Counted from the first letter of the stretch, positions 1-7,714 are shown. The stretch: 18,964 nucleotides of DNA from an uncultured bacterium (GCA_913058555.1 CAJXRJ010000049.1:1-18964), one strand, 5' to 3'. Numbers and translations are program-made. Notes: a model not told the origin generated them from the sequence alone.

Positions 1-1550
1 GCCTTGGCCCGGTACATCGCGATGTCCGCGCGCTGGGCCGCTTGCTCCGCGTCCAGTTCCGACAAGTCCGCCACGACGCCCATGCTGGCGGTGACGAAGA
101 TCTCTTTGCCGTCGATCTGGAAAGGCGGAGCCAGCACGTTCTGGATCGTCTCGGCCAAGGCCCGTGCGTTGCCCCCCGAATAGAGGATCAGGAACTCATC
201 GCCCCCTTGGCGAGCGAGCACGTCCCCGGTGCGCATGCAGCTCTGGACGCGGCACGCGGTGGCGATCAGAAGGTCGTCGCCGACCTTGTGCCCGTATGAG
301 TCGTTGACGAGTTTGAACCCGTCGAGGTCCACGAAGAGCACCGCGGCGCCGCTGCGCTGCTCTTCGGAGAGCGCCCCGTAGCGTTCCTGGAACATGCGGC
401 GGTTCGGCAGGTTGGTGAGGGGATCGTGCAGGGCTTGGTGGCGGAGTTTCTCCTCGAGGTCGCGCCGCTCCGTCACGTCCCGGGCGCTCAGGACCACGCC
501 GCCGATGTCCTCGTGGTCGCTCAGGTCCCGGGCGTGCACGTCGTAGACGCGCAGCTCGCCGCCAGGGCCGGAGAACTCCACCTCGGACCGGCCGTTGGCG
601 ATGAGTTCGTGCACGGAGAGGCCCATCACGTTTTCGATCGCTCCGGTGGTGAGGTCGATGGCCGACTCCGCGGTGTCGAGGGCTCCGCGCTCTACCGCCG
701 CTTCGATGGACCGGGCGGCCTCAAGCGCCACATCCGATGGATCGGCACCCGCTTCGAGGGCTTCTTCGAGGACCCTCGCCGAGGGAGTGGCGTAGCGCAG
801 CTTGCCGCCGGGCTCCACCACGAGGATCACGTCGCTCGCGTTCTGTAGCAGCTCGCGGAATCGCGCCACGCTTTGGGCGACGGCGTTGAGTCGCTCCTTG
901 CCCAGCTCGAGCTGGCGCTGGGCCCGAAGGCGGCTGAGGCGCATCACCAGCAACGTGAGGGCGAGCAATCGAATCACCGTTGCGGCGGCGGTCACCTTCT
1001 GGGCGATCTCGGAGGATGCGGCTGCGATCTCACCGTCGCGCTTCTTGAGCACCTCGAGGGCCTCCTTGAAGGACCCGAAATTCATGTCCCAGTGCCCCAG
1101 GCGCTGCCGGATGCGGTTGGAGGAAAGGGACATCTGGCCCATGGCCCCTTGTACACCGGACAAGAATGACCCGGTGGCGTTCTCAAGGCCTTCGAACTCC
1201 TCAGTGCCTGGTCCGAACCCTAGCCACCCGTTGAGCTGGTCGCCCCCGGCCTCAAGCTCCCGCAAGTCGTTGAGCTTCTCGTAGATCGCCGTTCGCCCCC
1301 GCTGCTCCTCACCGCGCAGGGCCACGAACTTCATCCGCTCCTCCACGAGTTGATGGGTCAGGCCGCGCCAGACAATGGTGGCCTGGGCTGTCGCCAGGGT
1401 CTCGAGATCCCCGAGCTCTTCGACCACCTGATGCCGAATCTCAGCGTGGTCGTGGAGCCGCGAGGACGCAACAAACGCCGCCACGGCGATGGACGTCACG
1501 ACAAATAGAGAGGTCCAAGCGAACCAGCTACGTTGGCGAATCAGAGGCAT
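1..1550 (-). CDS. Membrane-bound PAS-GGDEF diguanylate cyclase (C-terminus cut by window edge)
   Basis: Likely synthesises cyclic di-GMP from two GTP at the inner membrane. Reading from the ATG at 1550, 516 codons are open to the window edge. One hydrophobic segment lies near residues 9-28 and a second near 187-204, enclosing an alpha-helical, probably periplasmic sensor region I do not recognise. A PAS-like domain follows at about 222-360, ending in DVTERRDLEEKL. The GGDEF domain starts near 371 (HQALHDPLTNLPNRR) and shows D408 in VDLDGF, NDSYGH, and an intact GGDEF at 449-453. An RxxD inhibitory site (R440-D443) sits exactly five residues before it, so product feedback inhibition is expected from family knowledge. 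The ADIAMYRAK end motif is the last thing visible; a C-terminal EAL domain beyond the edge cannot be excluded. An in-frame stop upstream near 1628 and the membrane segment support this ATG. No Shine-Dalgarno is visible. Confidence 0.93.
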   Translation of the reverse strand, partial: MPLIRQRSWFAWTSLFVVTSIAVAAFVASSRLHDHAEIRHQVVEELGDLETLATAQATIVWRGLTHQLVEERMKFVALRGEEQRGRTAIYEKLNDLRELEAGGDQLNGWLGFGPGTEEFEGLENATGSFLSGVQGAMGQMSLSSNRIRQRLGHWDMNFGSFKEALEVLKKRDGEIAAASSEIAQKVTAAATVIRLLALTLLVMRLSRLRAQRQLELGKERLNAVAQSVARFRELLQNASDVILVVEPGGKLRYATPSARVLEEALEAGADPSDVALEAARSIEAAVERGALDTAESAIDLTTGAIENVMGLSVHELIANGRSEVEFSGPGGELRVYDVHARDLSDHEDIGGVVLSARDVTERRDLEEKLRHQALHDPLTNLPNRRMFQERYGALSEEQRSGAAVLFVDLDGFKLVNDSYGHKVGDDLLIATACRVQSCMRTGDVLARQGGDEFLILYSGGNARALAETIQNVLAPPFQIDGKEIFVTASMGVVADLSELDAEQAAQRADIAMYRAK

Positions 1551-1719
1551 GGGGGTGGGAGGCGGAGGGGGCGGCCGCTCGTCTGCTCCGGTATCGACAG
1601 ATCTCGCCAGGGGGTTGAATTCGCCTCTTCACCCCCGGCGCGCGCCTACCTGGGGCGCGCTTGCCCCGCAGCCGAAGCCACCCAAGGGGCCTTCGCCCGC
1701 TCGGTGCACCGATCGCTCG
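1551..1719. other. Intergenic region with C-rich leader
   Basis: This 169-base gap separates two minus-strand genes. The part next to the GGDEF start is almost pure G on the plus strand (1551-1575), so the mRNA leader is C-rich with no purine ribosome-binding site. A weak GGGGC/GCCCC stem (1652-1656 with 1663-1667) is the only candidate terminator for the lipoprotein gene ending at 1720, and it has no T tract. I see no gene here. Confidence 0.5.
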
Positions 1720-2535
1720 TCAATCTGCTTTCGCCGCCCCGAGGGGGTCCCCGAGGGCCCCACGGACGACCTCACCCGCATCGACCTCGACGCAATCGTT
1801 GCGCAAGGCCAGGGCCTGGCGCAGCCGACCCTTGTGCCAAGACCCGAACGTGATCACGACCCGGTCGCCGGTGCCGCGCCGCCGGTTCAGCTCCTGCGCA
1901 CACAGGGCCCAATGGGCGTCGTTGATGTTGGTCCAGCCGCCGAGCCCCAGTGCCCCGTTGAAGTGAACGTCGTAGGGCGTCATGCCGAGCTCCACGATCT
2001 CATCGTAGCGGTCCGTGTGAATCCCCTGGGGGGTGCCGCTCAGGCCCTCTCGGTCCAGGACCGAGTCGATGTAGTCGAATCCCTCGGAGACCATGGCGCT
2101 CTCCTTGGGGTGGGTCTCGCGCAGCTCGGCAAGCTTCGTGCGGCGGGCGTCCGCCATGTCCCGGGTCCACCCGGCACAGGGCACGATGTCGAAGCCGAGT
2201 TCCGCCTGGAGGGGGAAAAGCACGTCGACGTACTCCGGAAAGACGCGGACGCGGGGCTCGGTGATCACGCCCGTGGCCGCGAACTCCTTGGCCGCTTGTC
2301 TGAGGCGATCGGGGGGAATCTCGGTGAGGACCGCATCGGGACGGGCGGCGCGGAGGATCTGCTCTAGCTCCGCGAGGCCGTAGGTCTCGCTCGTGAGGTG
2401 TCCCGAGTGGATCATTCCAAGGACCAGAACCTTCGTCTTTGGCGCTGATTGGGACAGGCCAAGCGGTGTGCTACAGGCGCCAAGGGATAGGAGCCCCGTG
2501 AGGGCCAGCGGCGCGAAGCGTGTGCGGAAGATCAT
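1720..2535 (-). CDS. Putative TraB/TIKI-superfamily lipoprotein
   Basis: This is a 271-residue predicted lipoprotein. The N-terminus MIFRTRFAPLALTGLLSLGA-C has a basic n-region, a hydrophobic stretch and a lipobox (LGA-C21), which is why the ATG at 2535 is preferred over the in-frame ATG at 2679, whose 48 extra residues are hydrophilic and low in credibility. The mature part has a GxxH motif (GMIH, 40-43) directly after a beta strand, then VLTEIPPDRL with E72, and a second GxxH (GSWH, 241-244) inside VVITFGSWHKGRL. This spacing of two GxxH motifs with an intervening Glu is the signature of the TraB/PrgY/TIKI/erythromycin-esterase-like superfamily, proposed to be metal-dependent hydrolases. 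Substrate is unknown. It is transcribed divergently from the acyltransferase gene, with 51 bases between the starts. The family call is motif-based; a DUF5694-like protein is the main alternative name. Confidence 0.72.
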   Translation of the reverse strand: MIFRTRFAPLALTGLLSLGACSTPLGLSQSAPKTKVLVLGMIHSGHLTSETYGLAELEQILRAARPDAVLTEIPPDRLRQAAKEFAATGVITEPRVRVFPEYVDVLFPLQAELGFDIVPCAGWTRDMADARRTKLAELRETHPKESAMVSEGFDYIDSVLDREGLSGTPQGIHTDRYDEIVELGMTPYDVHFNGALGLGGWTNINDAHWALCAQELNRRRGTGDRVVITFGSWHKGRLRQALALRNDCVEVDAGEVVRGALGDPLGAAKAD

Positions 2536-2586
2536 GGGCGCGATGATACGCGCGGGTCCCACGTACCCTGGTAGTCTTCCGGGACG

Positions 2587-3741
2587 ATGAGCGCCCCGGC
2601 CACGACCTTCCGGAAAGACCACATCCCCGAGCTGGACGGCTTGCGTGGGATCGCGGTGCTCATGGTGCTCTGGGTGCACTTGGTACCCGGTTCACTGGGG
2701 GAGACGGTCCACACGCTTCGGGCTTGGCTCCTGCCCGGGGACTTCGGCGTGGACCTCTTCTTTGTCCTCTCGGGATTCCTGATCACGCGCATCCTGCTCG
2801 TGGACCGGGGGGCGGGCGTGCCGCTGCGGTACTTCGTGATGCGCCGCTTCCTGCGGATCTTCCCGATCTACTACCTGGCGATCCTGATTCTGATGCCGCG
2901 CATGACGTGGCCCGAAATCATCGGCTGCGCCACGTACACGTCGAACTTCGTCTTCATGGGGCTCGACATCAACGGGCCCATGGGGCACTCGTGGTCCCTT
3001 GCCATCGAGGAGCACTTCTACCTGCTGTGGCCGCCGATCGTGGCGTTCACGAGCGTCAAGACGAGCCGCCGCGTGATCCTCTTTGGGGTCTTCCCGTTGG
3101 CGGTGCTTTCGCTCGTGCTCGCTTACACGGTGGCGCCGTGGGATACCCACCCGGGTGCGGTGAAGGAGTTCATCTTCCGCTCGTCGACGATTCGGTTTGC
3201 GAGCCTCGGCTTCGGGGCGTTGCTCGCCTATTCCGAAATTCGCGTGCGCGGCTCCAAGGCCTTGGGTATTGCGATCATCGTGCTCGGCGTGGCGCTCTCG
3301 ACGTTCTTCAGCCTGCGCGGCCTCGGCAAGACGGGGCTTCTCGCCACGGTGCAAGAAATCCCCGCGACGAAGGGGGACTTGCATCGCATCGCCTTGGGGC
3401 TGAGCGTGATCTCGTTCCCTTGCCTGAGTTTGGCCCTCGTGACCTCCGCCGTGATCTGGACGGGGAGCTGGGCGCCCCACGCCGTGCTCCTGCGGGCGGC
3501 GCCTCTTCGTTGGGTGGGCCGCATCAGCTACGGCCTCTACATCTATCACATCCCGATCTTTGAGTCGGCGGGCGTGTGGGGCGTGAACCCCTTTGAGCCC
3601 TCGAAGACTCGGGTGTTCGTCGTGGTCGGGTTGTCATTTGCGGTCGCAGCGTTGTCGTACAGATTCATCGAGCAGCCGCTCCTGCGCTACGGGCGCCGGT
3701 TCCGCTACTCCCCGGGGACCGCGCCGAAGGAGGCCGCGTGA
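2587..3741 (+). CDS. Acyltransferase 3 family membrane protein (OafA/YrhL-like)
   Basis: This 384-residue integral membrane protein probably transfers an acyl group (often acetyl) to a cell-envelope sugar. It shows the family marks in order: LDGLRGIAVLMVLWVH (16-31, with R20 and H31), GDFGVDLFFVLSGFLIT (51-67), the basic loop RYFVMRRFLRIFPIYYL (81-97), HSWSLAIEEHFYLLWP (134-149), GRISYGLYIYHIPIF (331-345) and SYRFIEQPLLR near the end. About ten hydrophobic segments are present and the length is usual for the stand-alone family, with no SGNH extension. No clear Shine-Dalgarno precedes the ATG. Its TGA shares one base with the ATG of the next gene, so the two are probably one operon. The acceptor cannot be read from sequence; lipopolysaccharide, exopolysaccharide or another glycan are all possible. 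Confidence 0.93.
   Translation: MSAPATTFRKDHIPELDGLRGIAVLMVLWVHLVPGSLGETVHTLRAWLLPGDFGVDLFFVLSGFLITRILLVDRGAGVPLRYFVMRRFLRIFPIYYLAILILMPRMTWPEIIGCATYTSNFVFMGLDINGPMGHSWSLAIEEHFYLLWPPIVAFTSVKTSRRVILFGVFPLAVLSLVLAYTVAPWDTHPGAVKEFIFRSSTIRFASLGFGALLAYSEIRVRGSKALGIAIIVLGVALSTFFSLRGLGKTGLLATVQEIPATKGDLHRIALGLSVISFPCLSLALVTSAVIWTGSWAPHAVLLRAAPLRWVGRISYGLYIYHIPIFESAGVWGVNPFEPSKTRVFVVVGLSFAVAALSYRFIEQPLLRYGRRFRYSPGTAPKEAA
3726..3733 (+). promoter_or_regulatory. Strong Shine-Dalgarno site for the gene at 3741
   Basis: GAAGGAGG lies inside the end of the acyltransferase gene, seven bases before the ATG at 3741. It decides the start in favour of that ATG rather than the GTG at 3738, which would be only four bases away. 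It is the only strong Shine-Dalgarno I find in front of a gene in this window. Confidence 0.8.
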
Positions 3742-4451
3742 TGGGAGCTCGCATGCGAAACTGGGCGCTCGGGATTCTCGCCGCGGGGGCCATCGGTTGG
3801 GTCCTGAACGGCGGGGCCAGCCGACTTTCCAACGTCGCGACGGAATCGCTCTCGGGGACGGACTACAGCGAGGCCGGTGCGAGGGAGCGCTCGCTCGCCT
3901 TGCAGCCCGCCGTGATGGCCTGGCTCGAGCCGTGCCTCACGAAAATCGCCGCGGGCCGGGTGGCTCCGGAGCTCGCTGAATTGAAGGTCGTGACCTTCGT
4001 GGAAGGTGTGCGCTCGGAGGAACTTGGGGATGGGACGTGGACGGGTTGCTTCTATCACGCGCCAACGCACACCGCCTACCTGGACGCCGGCTTCCTTGCG
4101 ATTCTCGACCAGCTGGCGATGCCACGGCCGGACTTGACGAAGGCCTACGTGATCTCGCGGGTCTTCGCGGAGTCCACGATGCCCGGGGCCCGCGGGGCGG
4201 AGCTGGACGCGCTGGCGGGCGGCATCGCGCGCCGGCTCGGCTTCGTTCCCCCCGGTGCGGCGGGCAGGAATCCCGCCCTCTGGCGAGCCGCCATTCAGCC
4301 GGGACTCGGACTCTCAGGGCGCGTGCATGAGCACCTACCTCCGGGCTGGGATTTCCCATTGCCCGACGGCAAGGCCGCTTTTGAAGAGCGTGGTGCGATG
4401 GCGCGGGCCGAGGCATTCCTGGGCGGAATGGATCCGTTGCCCACGAAGTAG
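3741..4451 (+). CDS. YpfJ-like neutral zinc metallopeptidase homologue lacking the HExxH site
   Basis: A 236-residue protein with an N-terminal membrane anchor (about residues 8-23) and an otherwise soluble body, probably periplasmic. The central part follows the layout of the YpfJ/putative neutral zinc metallopeptidase family: TGCFYHAPTHTAYLDAGF (101-118) corresponds to the family's GPFYCP...YLD..F, AYVISRVFAES (135-145) sits where AYVIAHEVGHH is expected, and ELDALAG (154-160) where ELQADCYAG is expected. Both zinc-binding His and the catalytic Glu of HExxH are replaced (by R140, E144 and V141 in this alignment), so proteolysis by the known mechanism looks impossible. The alignment was done by eye. 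The start overlaps the acyltransferase stop by one base and has a strong ribosome-binding site, implying translational coupling. It may be a regulatory or structural partner of the acyltransferase; that is inference. Confidence 0.65.
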   Translation: MGARMRNWALGILAAGAIGWVLNGGASRLSNVATESLSGTDYSEAGARERSLALQPAVMAWLEPCLTKIAAGRVAPELAELKVVTFVEGVRSEELGDGTWTGCFYHAPTHTAYLDAGFLAILDQLAMPRPDLTKAYVISRVFAESTMPGARGAELDALAGGIARRLGFVPPGAAGRNPALWRAAIQPGLGLSGRVHEHLPPGWDFPLPDGKAAFEERGAMARAEAFLGGMDPLPTK

Positions 4452-4528
4452 GCCGGTTCGGGCGAATCGGCGGGTCAAAACTGCCAACGTGGCGCGCCCC
4501 GCGGCCGCAGATTTCCTAACTTAGGGCC
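4452..4528. other. Short intergenic region before the slyD-like gene
   Basis: A 77-base gap. It is GC-rich and includes the palindrome GCGGCCGC around 4500-4508. An AT-richer patch (TTTCCTAACTTAG, about 4512-4524) just before the ATG is the only hint of a promoter -10 region; no convincing -35 partner is seen. Confidence 0.3.
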
Positions 4529-5023
4529 ATGACCGATACGAACATCGCGGCCGGAAGGGTCGTAACGATGCATTACAAGCTCGCCTTAGATGACGGCCAG
4601 GTTGTGGATAGCTCGGAAGGATCTGACCCGCTCGCGTACCTGCACGGCGCCAAGAACATCGTGGCTGGCCTCGAGTCCGCCATGGACGGCAAGGGCGTCG
4701 GGGACTCCTTTGACGTCAAGGTGACGCCCGAAGAAGGCTACGGAGTGCGCCACGAGGAGGCTGTCCAGCAAGTTCCGCGGGGCATGTTCCCGCCGGAGGC
4801 GCAGCTCAACGCAGGCATCCAATTCCAAGCTCAGGACGAGGGCGGGCAGCCGATCATGGGCACGATCATGGCCGTGGAAGGAGACACCATCACCGTCGAC
4901 TTCAACCACCCGCTCGCCGGCCAGAACCTGAACTTCTCCATCGAAGTGGTGGGCATCCGCGCCGCCACCGACGAGGAAACCAAGCACGGTCATGTGCACG
5001 GGCCCGGCGGCCACGACCACTGA
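4529..5023 (+). CDS. slyD: SlyD-like FKBP-type peptidyl-prolyl cis-trans isomerase
   Basis: A 164-residue cytoplasmic prolyl isomerase and chaperone. There is no signal peptide. The FKBP half includes VTMHYKLALDDGQVVDSS (12-29), YLHGAKNIVAGLESAMDG (37-54) and TPEEGYG (66-72). An insert-in-flap chaperone domain occupies roughly 76-121, and the FKBP fold resumes at VDFNHPLAGQNLNFSIEV (123-140), whose DFNHPLAG motif is characteristic of SlyD/FkpB proteins. The C-terminus is His-rich (HGHVHGPGGHDH), shorter than the E. coli SlyD tail but similar in kind, so nickel or other metal binding is plausible. It reads toward the kinase gene and ends 76 bases from it with a hairpin between. Confidence 0.94.
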   Translation: MTDTNIAAGRVVTMHYKLALDDGQVVDSSEGSDPLAYLHGAKNIVAGLESAMDGKGVGDSFDVKVTPEEGYGVRHEEAVQQVPRGMFPPEAQLNAGIQFQAQDEGGQPIMGTIMAVEGDTITVDFNHPLAGQNLNFSIEVVGIRAATDEETKHGHVHGPGGHDH

Positions 5024-5051
5024 TCGACGGATTCTCTAACGTCCAGCTGCG

Positions 5052-5089
5052 CACCGGCGGCCGTTTCCCTCGGGAAGCGGCCGCCGGTG
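5052..5089. terminator. Hairpin between convergent slyD-like and kinase genes
   Basis: Arms 5052-5066 and 5075-5089 form a 15-pair stem with one G-T wobble and an 8-base loop. It lies between two convergent stop codons, so it can serve both strands. No T tract follows on either strand, so it may need Rho or act as an RNA 3'-end stabiliser. Confidence 0.75.
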
Positions 5090-5099
5090 TCGTGGGTGC

Positions 5100-7643
5100 C
5101 TATTGGGCGGCGGGTTCCAGGAGCCACGCTTCGCTCGTGCGAGGCACGAAGCGCACGTAGATGACTCGGCCTTGGGCGTCGATGTCAAAGCTCGTCGTCT
5201 CCGGCAGGGTGTACTCGATCTCCCCGAGCACCTCCGGCTCCCCCGGGCCGAGCGCGGAGCGCGTCAGCTTGGTCTTCCCGGTGGCACCCGCGTCCGCGTA
5301 CACCACGGAGCCATCCTTGGGGGAGAACGTCGGTGTTTGGCCCATGCCGATGGCCTGGGGCTGCCACGGTCCGCTCGACGGGGCGGTGAGGATTTCCCCG
5401 CGGAAAGACTGTGCCGTCAGGGACTCGCCATCCGGGGACCACCGTGCCAGGAAGCACGGGTACTCGAGGGCGCCGCCTGGGCCGGCGTCGGTTTCGAAGA
5501 TCAGCGTGACCGGGTTTGGCGGCGTACGAAAGACCGCGATTCGCGAGCCGTCTGGGGAGGGTTCGGCATAGGGGTGGCTCTGCATGGACCATCCTTCGAC
5601 AAGGACGGTTTCCGCGCCGGTGACCGTGTTGACCCGAATGAGATCGGAGCCGTCGTTGCTGTCGCGGTAGCACATGATCGACGACCCATCGAGCCAGCGC
5701 GGGAAGAGGTACAGCGCGCCGGTGCCCTGGGTGATGCGTTTGGGCGCGCGGTCCCCCGGGCGCAGGACGCAGGCTTCCGCGGAGGCGCCGATTTGGGCCG
5801 AGAAGAGCAGGTCTTCGCCGGACGGAGAGAGGCGCGCCCCGAAAATGGGGCTGCGGGCACGGAAGAGGACCTCTTCAGCGTTCGTAGCGGGGTCGAACCG
5901 CACGAGTTCGTAGTCGTCGCGACGGTTCTGGTAGAGGATCCTGCCGGCCGCCATGGACGGAGAGATGTCATCGCCTGTGCCGGACGTGAGGCGCGTTTGG
6001 CTGCCCGATTCCACGTCGACGCTCCAGAGGTTTGCGGAGCCGCTGATGTCTGAGGAGAACAGGAGCTTGGCGCCGTCGGGTGTAAAGGTCAGGCCCGTGT
6101 GGGTCGCGCGGTCCTCCACAAGGACGCGGCGGGCGCCGGTGGCCCTGTCGAGCAACTCGATCACGCCGAGCGGGCCGAGCTGGCTACGGACGAAGGCGAT
6201 GTGCTCACCGCTTGGGTCCATGGTCGGGTGCACCCCGAACCCCACAGAGCCGGTTTCCGCCGCAGAGAGGACCCGCGTGGATTCGCTGCTCGATAGGTCG
6301 TGGGTCCAGATGGAGCCGGAGCGTTCATAAAGGATGATCCCGTCGCCGCCGTAGCTTGGGTTCTCGCCGAGTTCGATGACGAGCCGCGGTTCGCCCCCGA
6401 GGATCGGAACCGAGAAGATCGGCATGGCGCCGCGCGGGTCCTTGCCAGCGGCGGACTCCACCAGGATCGAGGCGCCGTCCGGGGCCCACGCGGGAGAGGT
6501 GGCGCCGCCGGGGAAGGTGGAGGCGTCGGTGAGGGGCCGGGGGGATGGGTCCCTCAGGGTGGTGATGTAGGCCTGGGGCAGGCCAGAGCTGCGCTCGATG
6601 AAGACGAGGGACTTCCCGTCCGGCGCGAGCTGTGGGTCCTCAACACGCATGGAGAGGATGCCCACGTCGCGCTGGCGCCAAGCGGAGCGAGCTTCTTCTT
6701 CGCCCGCGTCCCCGGGTCGTTTGCCTGGCCTGTCGAACTTCCAGAGCGCGAAGCTCAGCACGGCGAAAACCAGGGGGATGACCATCGGGTATTTGAACCA
6801 TGGGCTTCGCTCCGCCAGGCTCTCACCGGGGCCCTGCCCCCGGACCATGGCAATGCGCGCGGAGCGAATCGCGTCCCGCAGCTCGCCCGCGTTCGCGTAC
6901 CGCTGCGCCGCCGTCTTGGAGAGGGCCTTGTCGATGACCTCGCGCAGTTCAGGCGCGACGCCCTCGAGGGGAGCGGGCTCATCTTCAAGGATGCTATGGA
7001 TCACGCCGCCGGGCCCTTGGCCTCGATCGAACGCCGGCTCCCCAGCGAGCAACTCGTACAGCACCGCGCCGAGCCCAAACACATCGGAGGAAGCCGTCGC
7101 TTCCTGGCCCTTCAGCTGCTCAGGGGCCATGTAGCCGAGGGTGCCCAGGGTGGTGCCTGAGCGCGTCAGCTCTGGCGCGTTGATGACCCGGGCGAGGCCA
7201 AAGTCCATGATCACCACGCGCCCGCGCCCGTCGACAAAGAGGTTCGTGGGCTTGATATCGCGGTGAATGATCCCGCGGGCGTGGGCGGCGGCCAAAGCGT
7301 CCGCGGCCTGTTCGATGCGCGCCGCGGCGGCGTCGGCTTCCAGCCCCGCGGATCCCTCGGCGATCGTCTGTCCGAGGAGCCGCTCCATCACGATGAAGGT
7401 GCGGCCCTCTTCACGCTCGATGGCGTGGATCGTGAGGATGCCCGGGTGGTCCAGGGCGGAGGCGGCTCGGGCCTCGCGCAGGAGCCGTTCTTCAGCTTCT
7501 TCGTCGAGCCCCAGGCCCGGGTGCAGGAATTTGAGGGCGACGTCCCGCTCGAGTTTGTGATCCCGAGCCTGCCACACCTCACCCATGCCCCCCTTCCCGA
7601 GGAGCTTCCGTAGCTCGTAGTGACCTAAGCGCTTGCCCTCCAT
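5100..7643 (-). CDS. Transmembrane Ser/Thr protein kinase with TolB-like PD40 propeller
   Basis: An 847-residue eukaryotic-like (PknB-type) kinase. The cytoplasmic kinase domain (about 8-270) has an intact glycine loop GKGGMGEV (16-23), the catalytic lysine K38 in VALKFL, HRDIKPTN (127-134), DFG (147-149) and APE (173-175), so it should be active. A single membrane segment follows at about 286-302. The remaining 520 residues are a predicted extracytoplasmic beta-propeller with at least eight PD40/WD40-like blades, each marked by a P-D-G/P-S-G turn before a beta strand (for example PQLAPDGKSLVFIE, LTFTPDGAKLLFSSD, AEPSPDGSRIAVFR). This architecture is frequent in planctomycetes, acidobacteria and myxobacteria; the propeller presumably binds a ligand or protein, but neither it nor the kinase substrate is identifiable. 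The start codon follows a pyrimidine-rich leader and lies 17 bases beyond a strong hairpin. Confidence 0.93.
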   Translation of the reverse strand: MEGKRLGHYELRKLLGKGGMGEVWQARDHKLERDVALKFLHPGLGLDEEAEERLLREARAASALDHPGILTIHAIEREEGRTFIVMERLLGQTIAEGSAGLEADAAAARIEQAADALAAAHARGIIHRDIKPTNLFVDGRGRVVIMDFGLARVINAPELTRSGTTLGTLGYMAPEQLKGQEATASSDVFGLGAVLYELLAGEPAFDRGQGPGGVIHSILEDEPAPLEGVAPELREVIDKALSKTAAQRYANAGELRDAIRSARIAMVRGQGPGESLAERSPWFKYPMVIPLVFAVLSFALWKFDRPGKRPGDAGEEEARSAWRQRDVGILSMRVEDPQLAPDGKSLVFIERSSGLPQAYITTLRDPSPRPLTDASTFPGGATSPAWAPDGASILVESAAGKDPRGAMPIFSVPILGGEPRLVIELGENPSYGGDGIILYERSGSIWTHDLSSSESTRVLSAAETGSVGFGVHPTMDPSGEHIAFVRSQLGPLGVIELLDRATGARRVLVEDRATHTGLTFTPDGAKLLFSSDISGSANLWSVDVESGSQTRLTSGTGDDISPSMAAGRILYQNRRDDYELVRFDPATNAEEVLFRARSPIFGARLSPSGEDLLFSAQIGASAEACVLRPGDRAPKRITQGTGALYLFPRWLDGSSIMCYRDSNDGSDLIRVNTVTGAETVLVEGWSMQSHPYAEPSPDGSRIAVFRTPPNPVTLIFETDAGPGGALEYPCFLARWSPDGESLTAQSFRGEILTAPSSGPWQPQAIGMGQTPTFSPKDGSVVYADAGATGKTKLTRSALGPGEPEVLGEIEYTLPETTSFDIDAQGRVIYVRFVPRTSEAWLLEPAAQ

Positions 7644-7660
7644 GGGGGAGAGATTACGCG

Positions 7661-7709
7661 GGCAGCACCCGGAAACTGGGAACCAGGTCCGGACTTTCCG
7701 GGTGCTGCC
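7661..7709 (-). terminator. Perfect 15-bp hairpin between cytochrome and kinase genes
   Basis: Arms 7661-7675 and 7695-7709 are perfect inverted repeats (GGCAGCACCCGGAAA and its complement) around a 19-base loop that itself contains CTGG-GAA-CCAG. On the minus strand it starts five bases after the cytochrome gene stop and ends 17 bases before the kinase ATG. It probably terminates or stabilises the upstream transcript. No T tract is present, so a role in the kinase leader is an alternative. Confidence 0.7.
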
Positions 7710-7714
7710 GCCGG

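Noticed and set aside
1551..1575. Possible G-quadruplex on the plus strand before the GGDEF gene
   Set aside because: Only three runs of three or more G fall within usual loop limits, so a standard three-tetrad quadruplex is not supported, and the transcript carries the C-rich strand.
1489..2367. 292-codon plus-strand open frame across the GGDEF start and TraB-like gene
   Set aside because: It crosses the intergenic gap and overlaps two supported minus-strand genes, with a low-complexity Gly/Pro N-terminal part.
2536..2679. Longer N-terminus for the TraB-like lipoprotein
   Set aside because: It would bury the lipoprotein signal behind 48 hydrophilic residues and overlap the start of the divergent acyltransferase gene.
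2692..3549. 285-codon minus-strand open frame opposite the acyltransferase gene
   Set aside because: Extremely Arg/His/Glu/Gln-rich and without structure-like pattern; the plus strand holds the conserved acyltransferase motifs.
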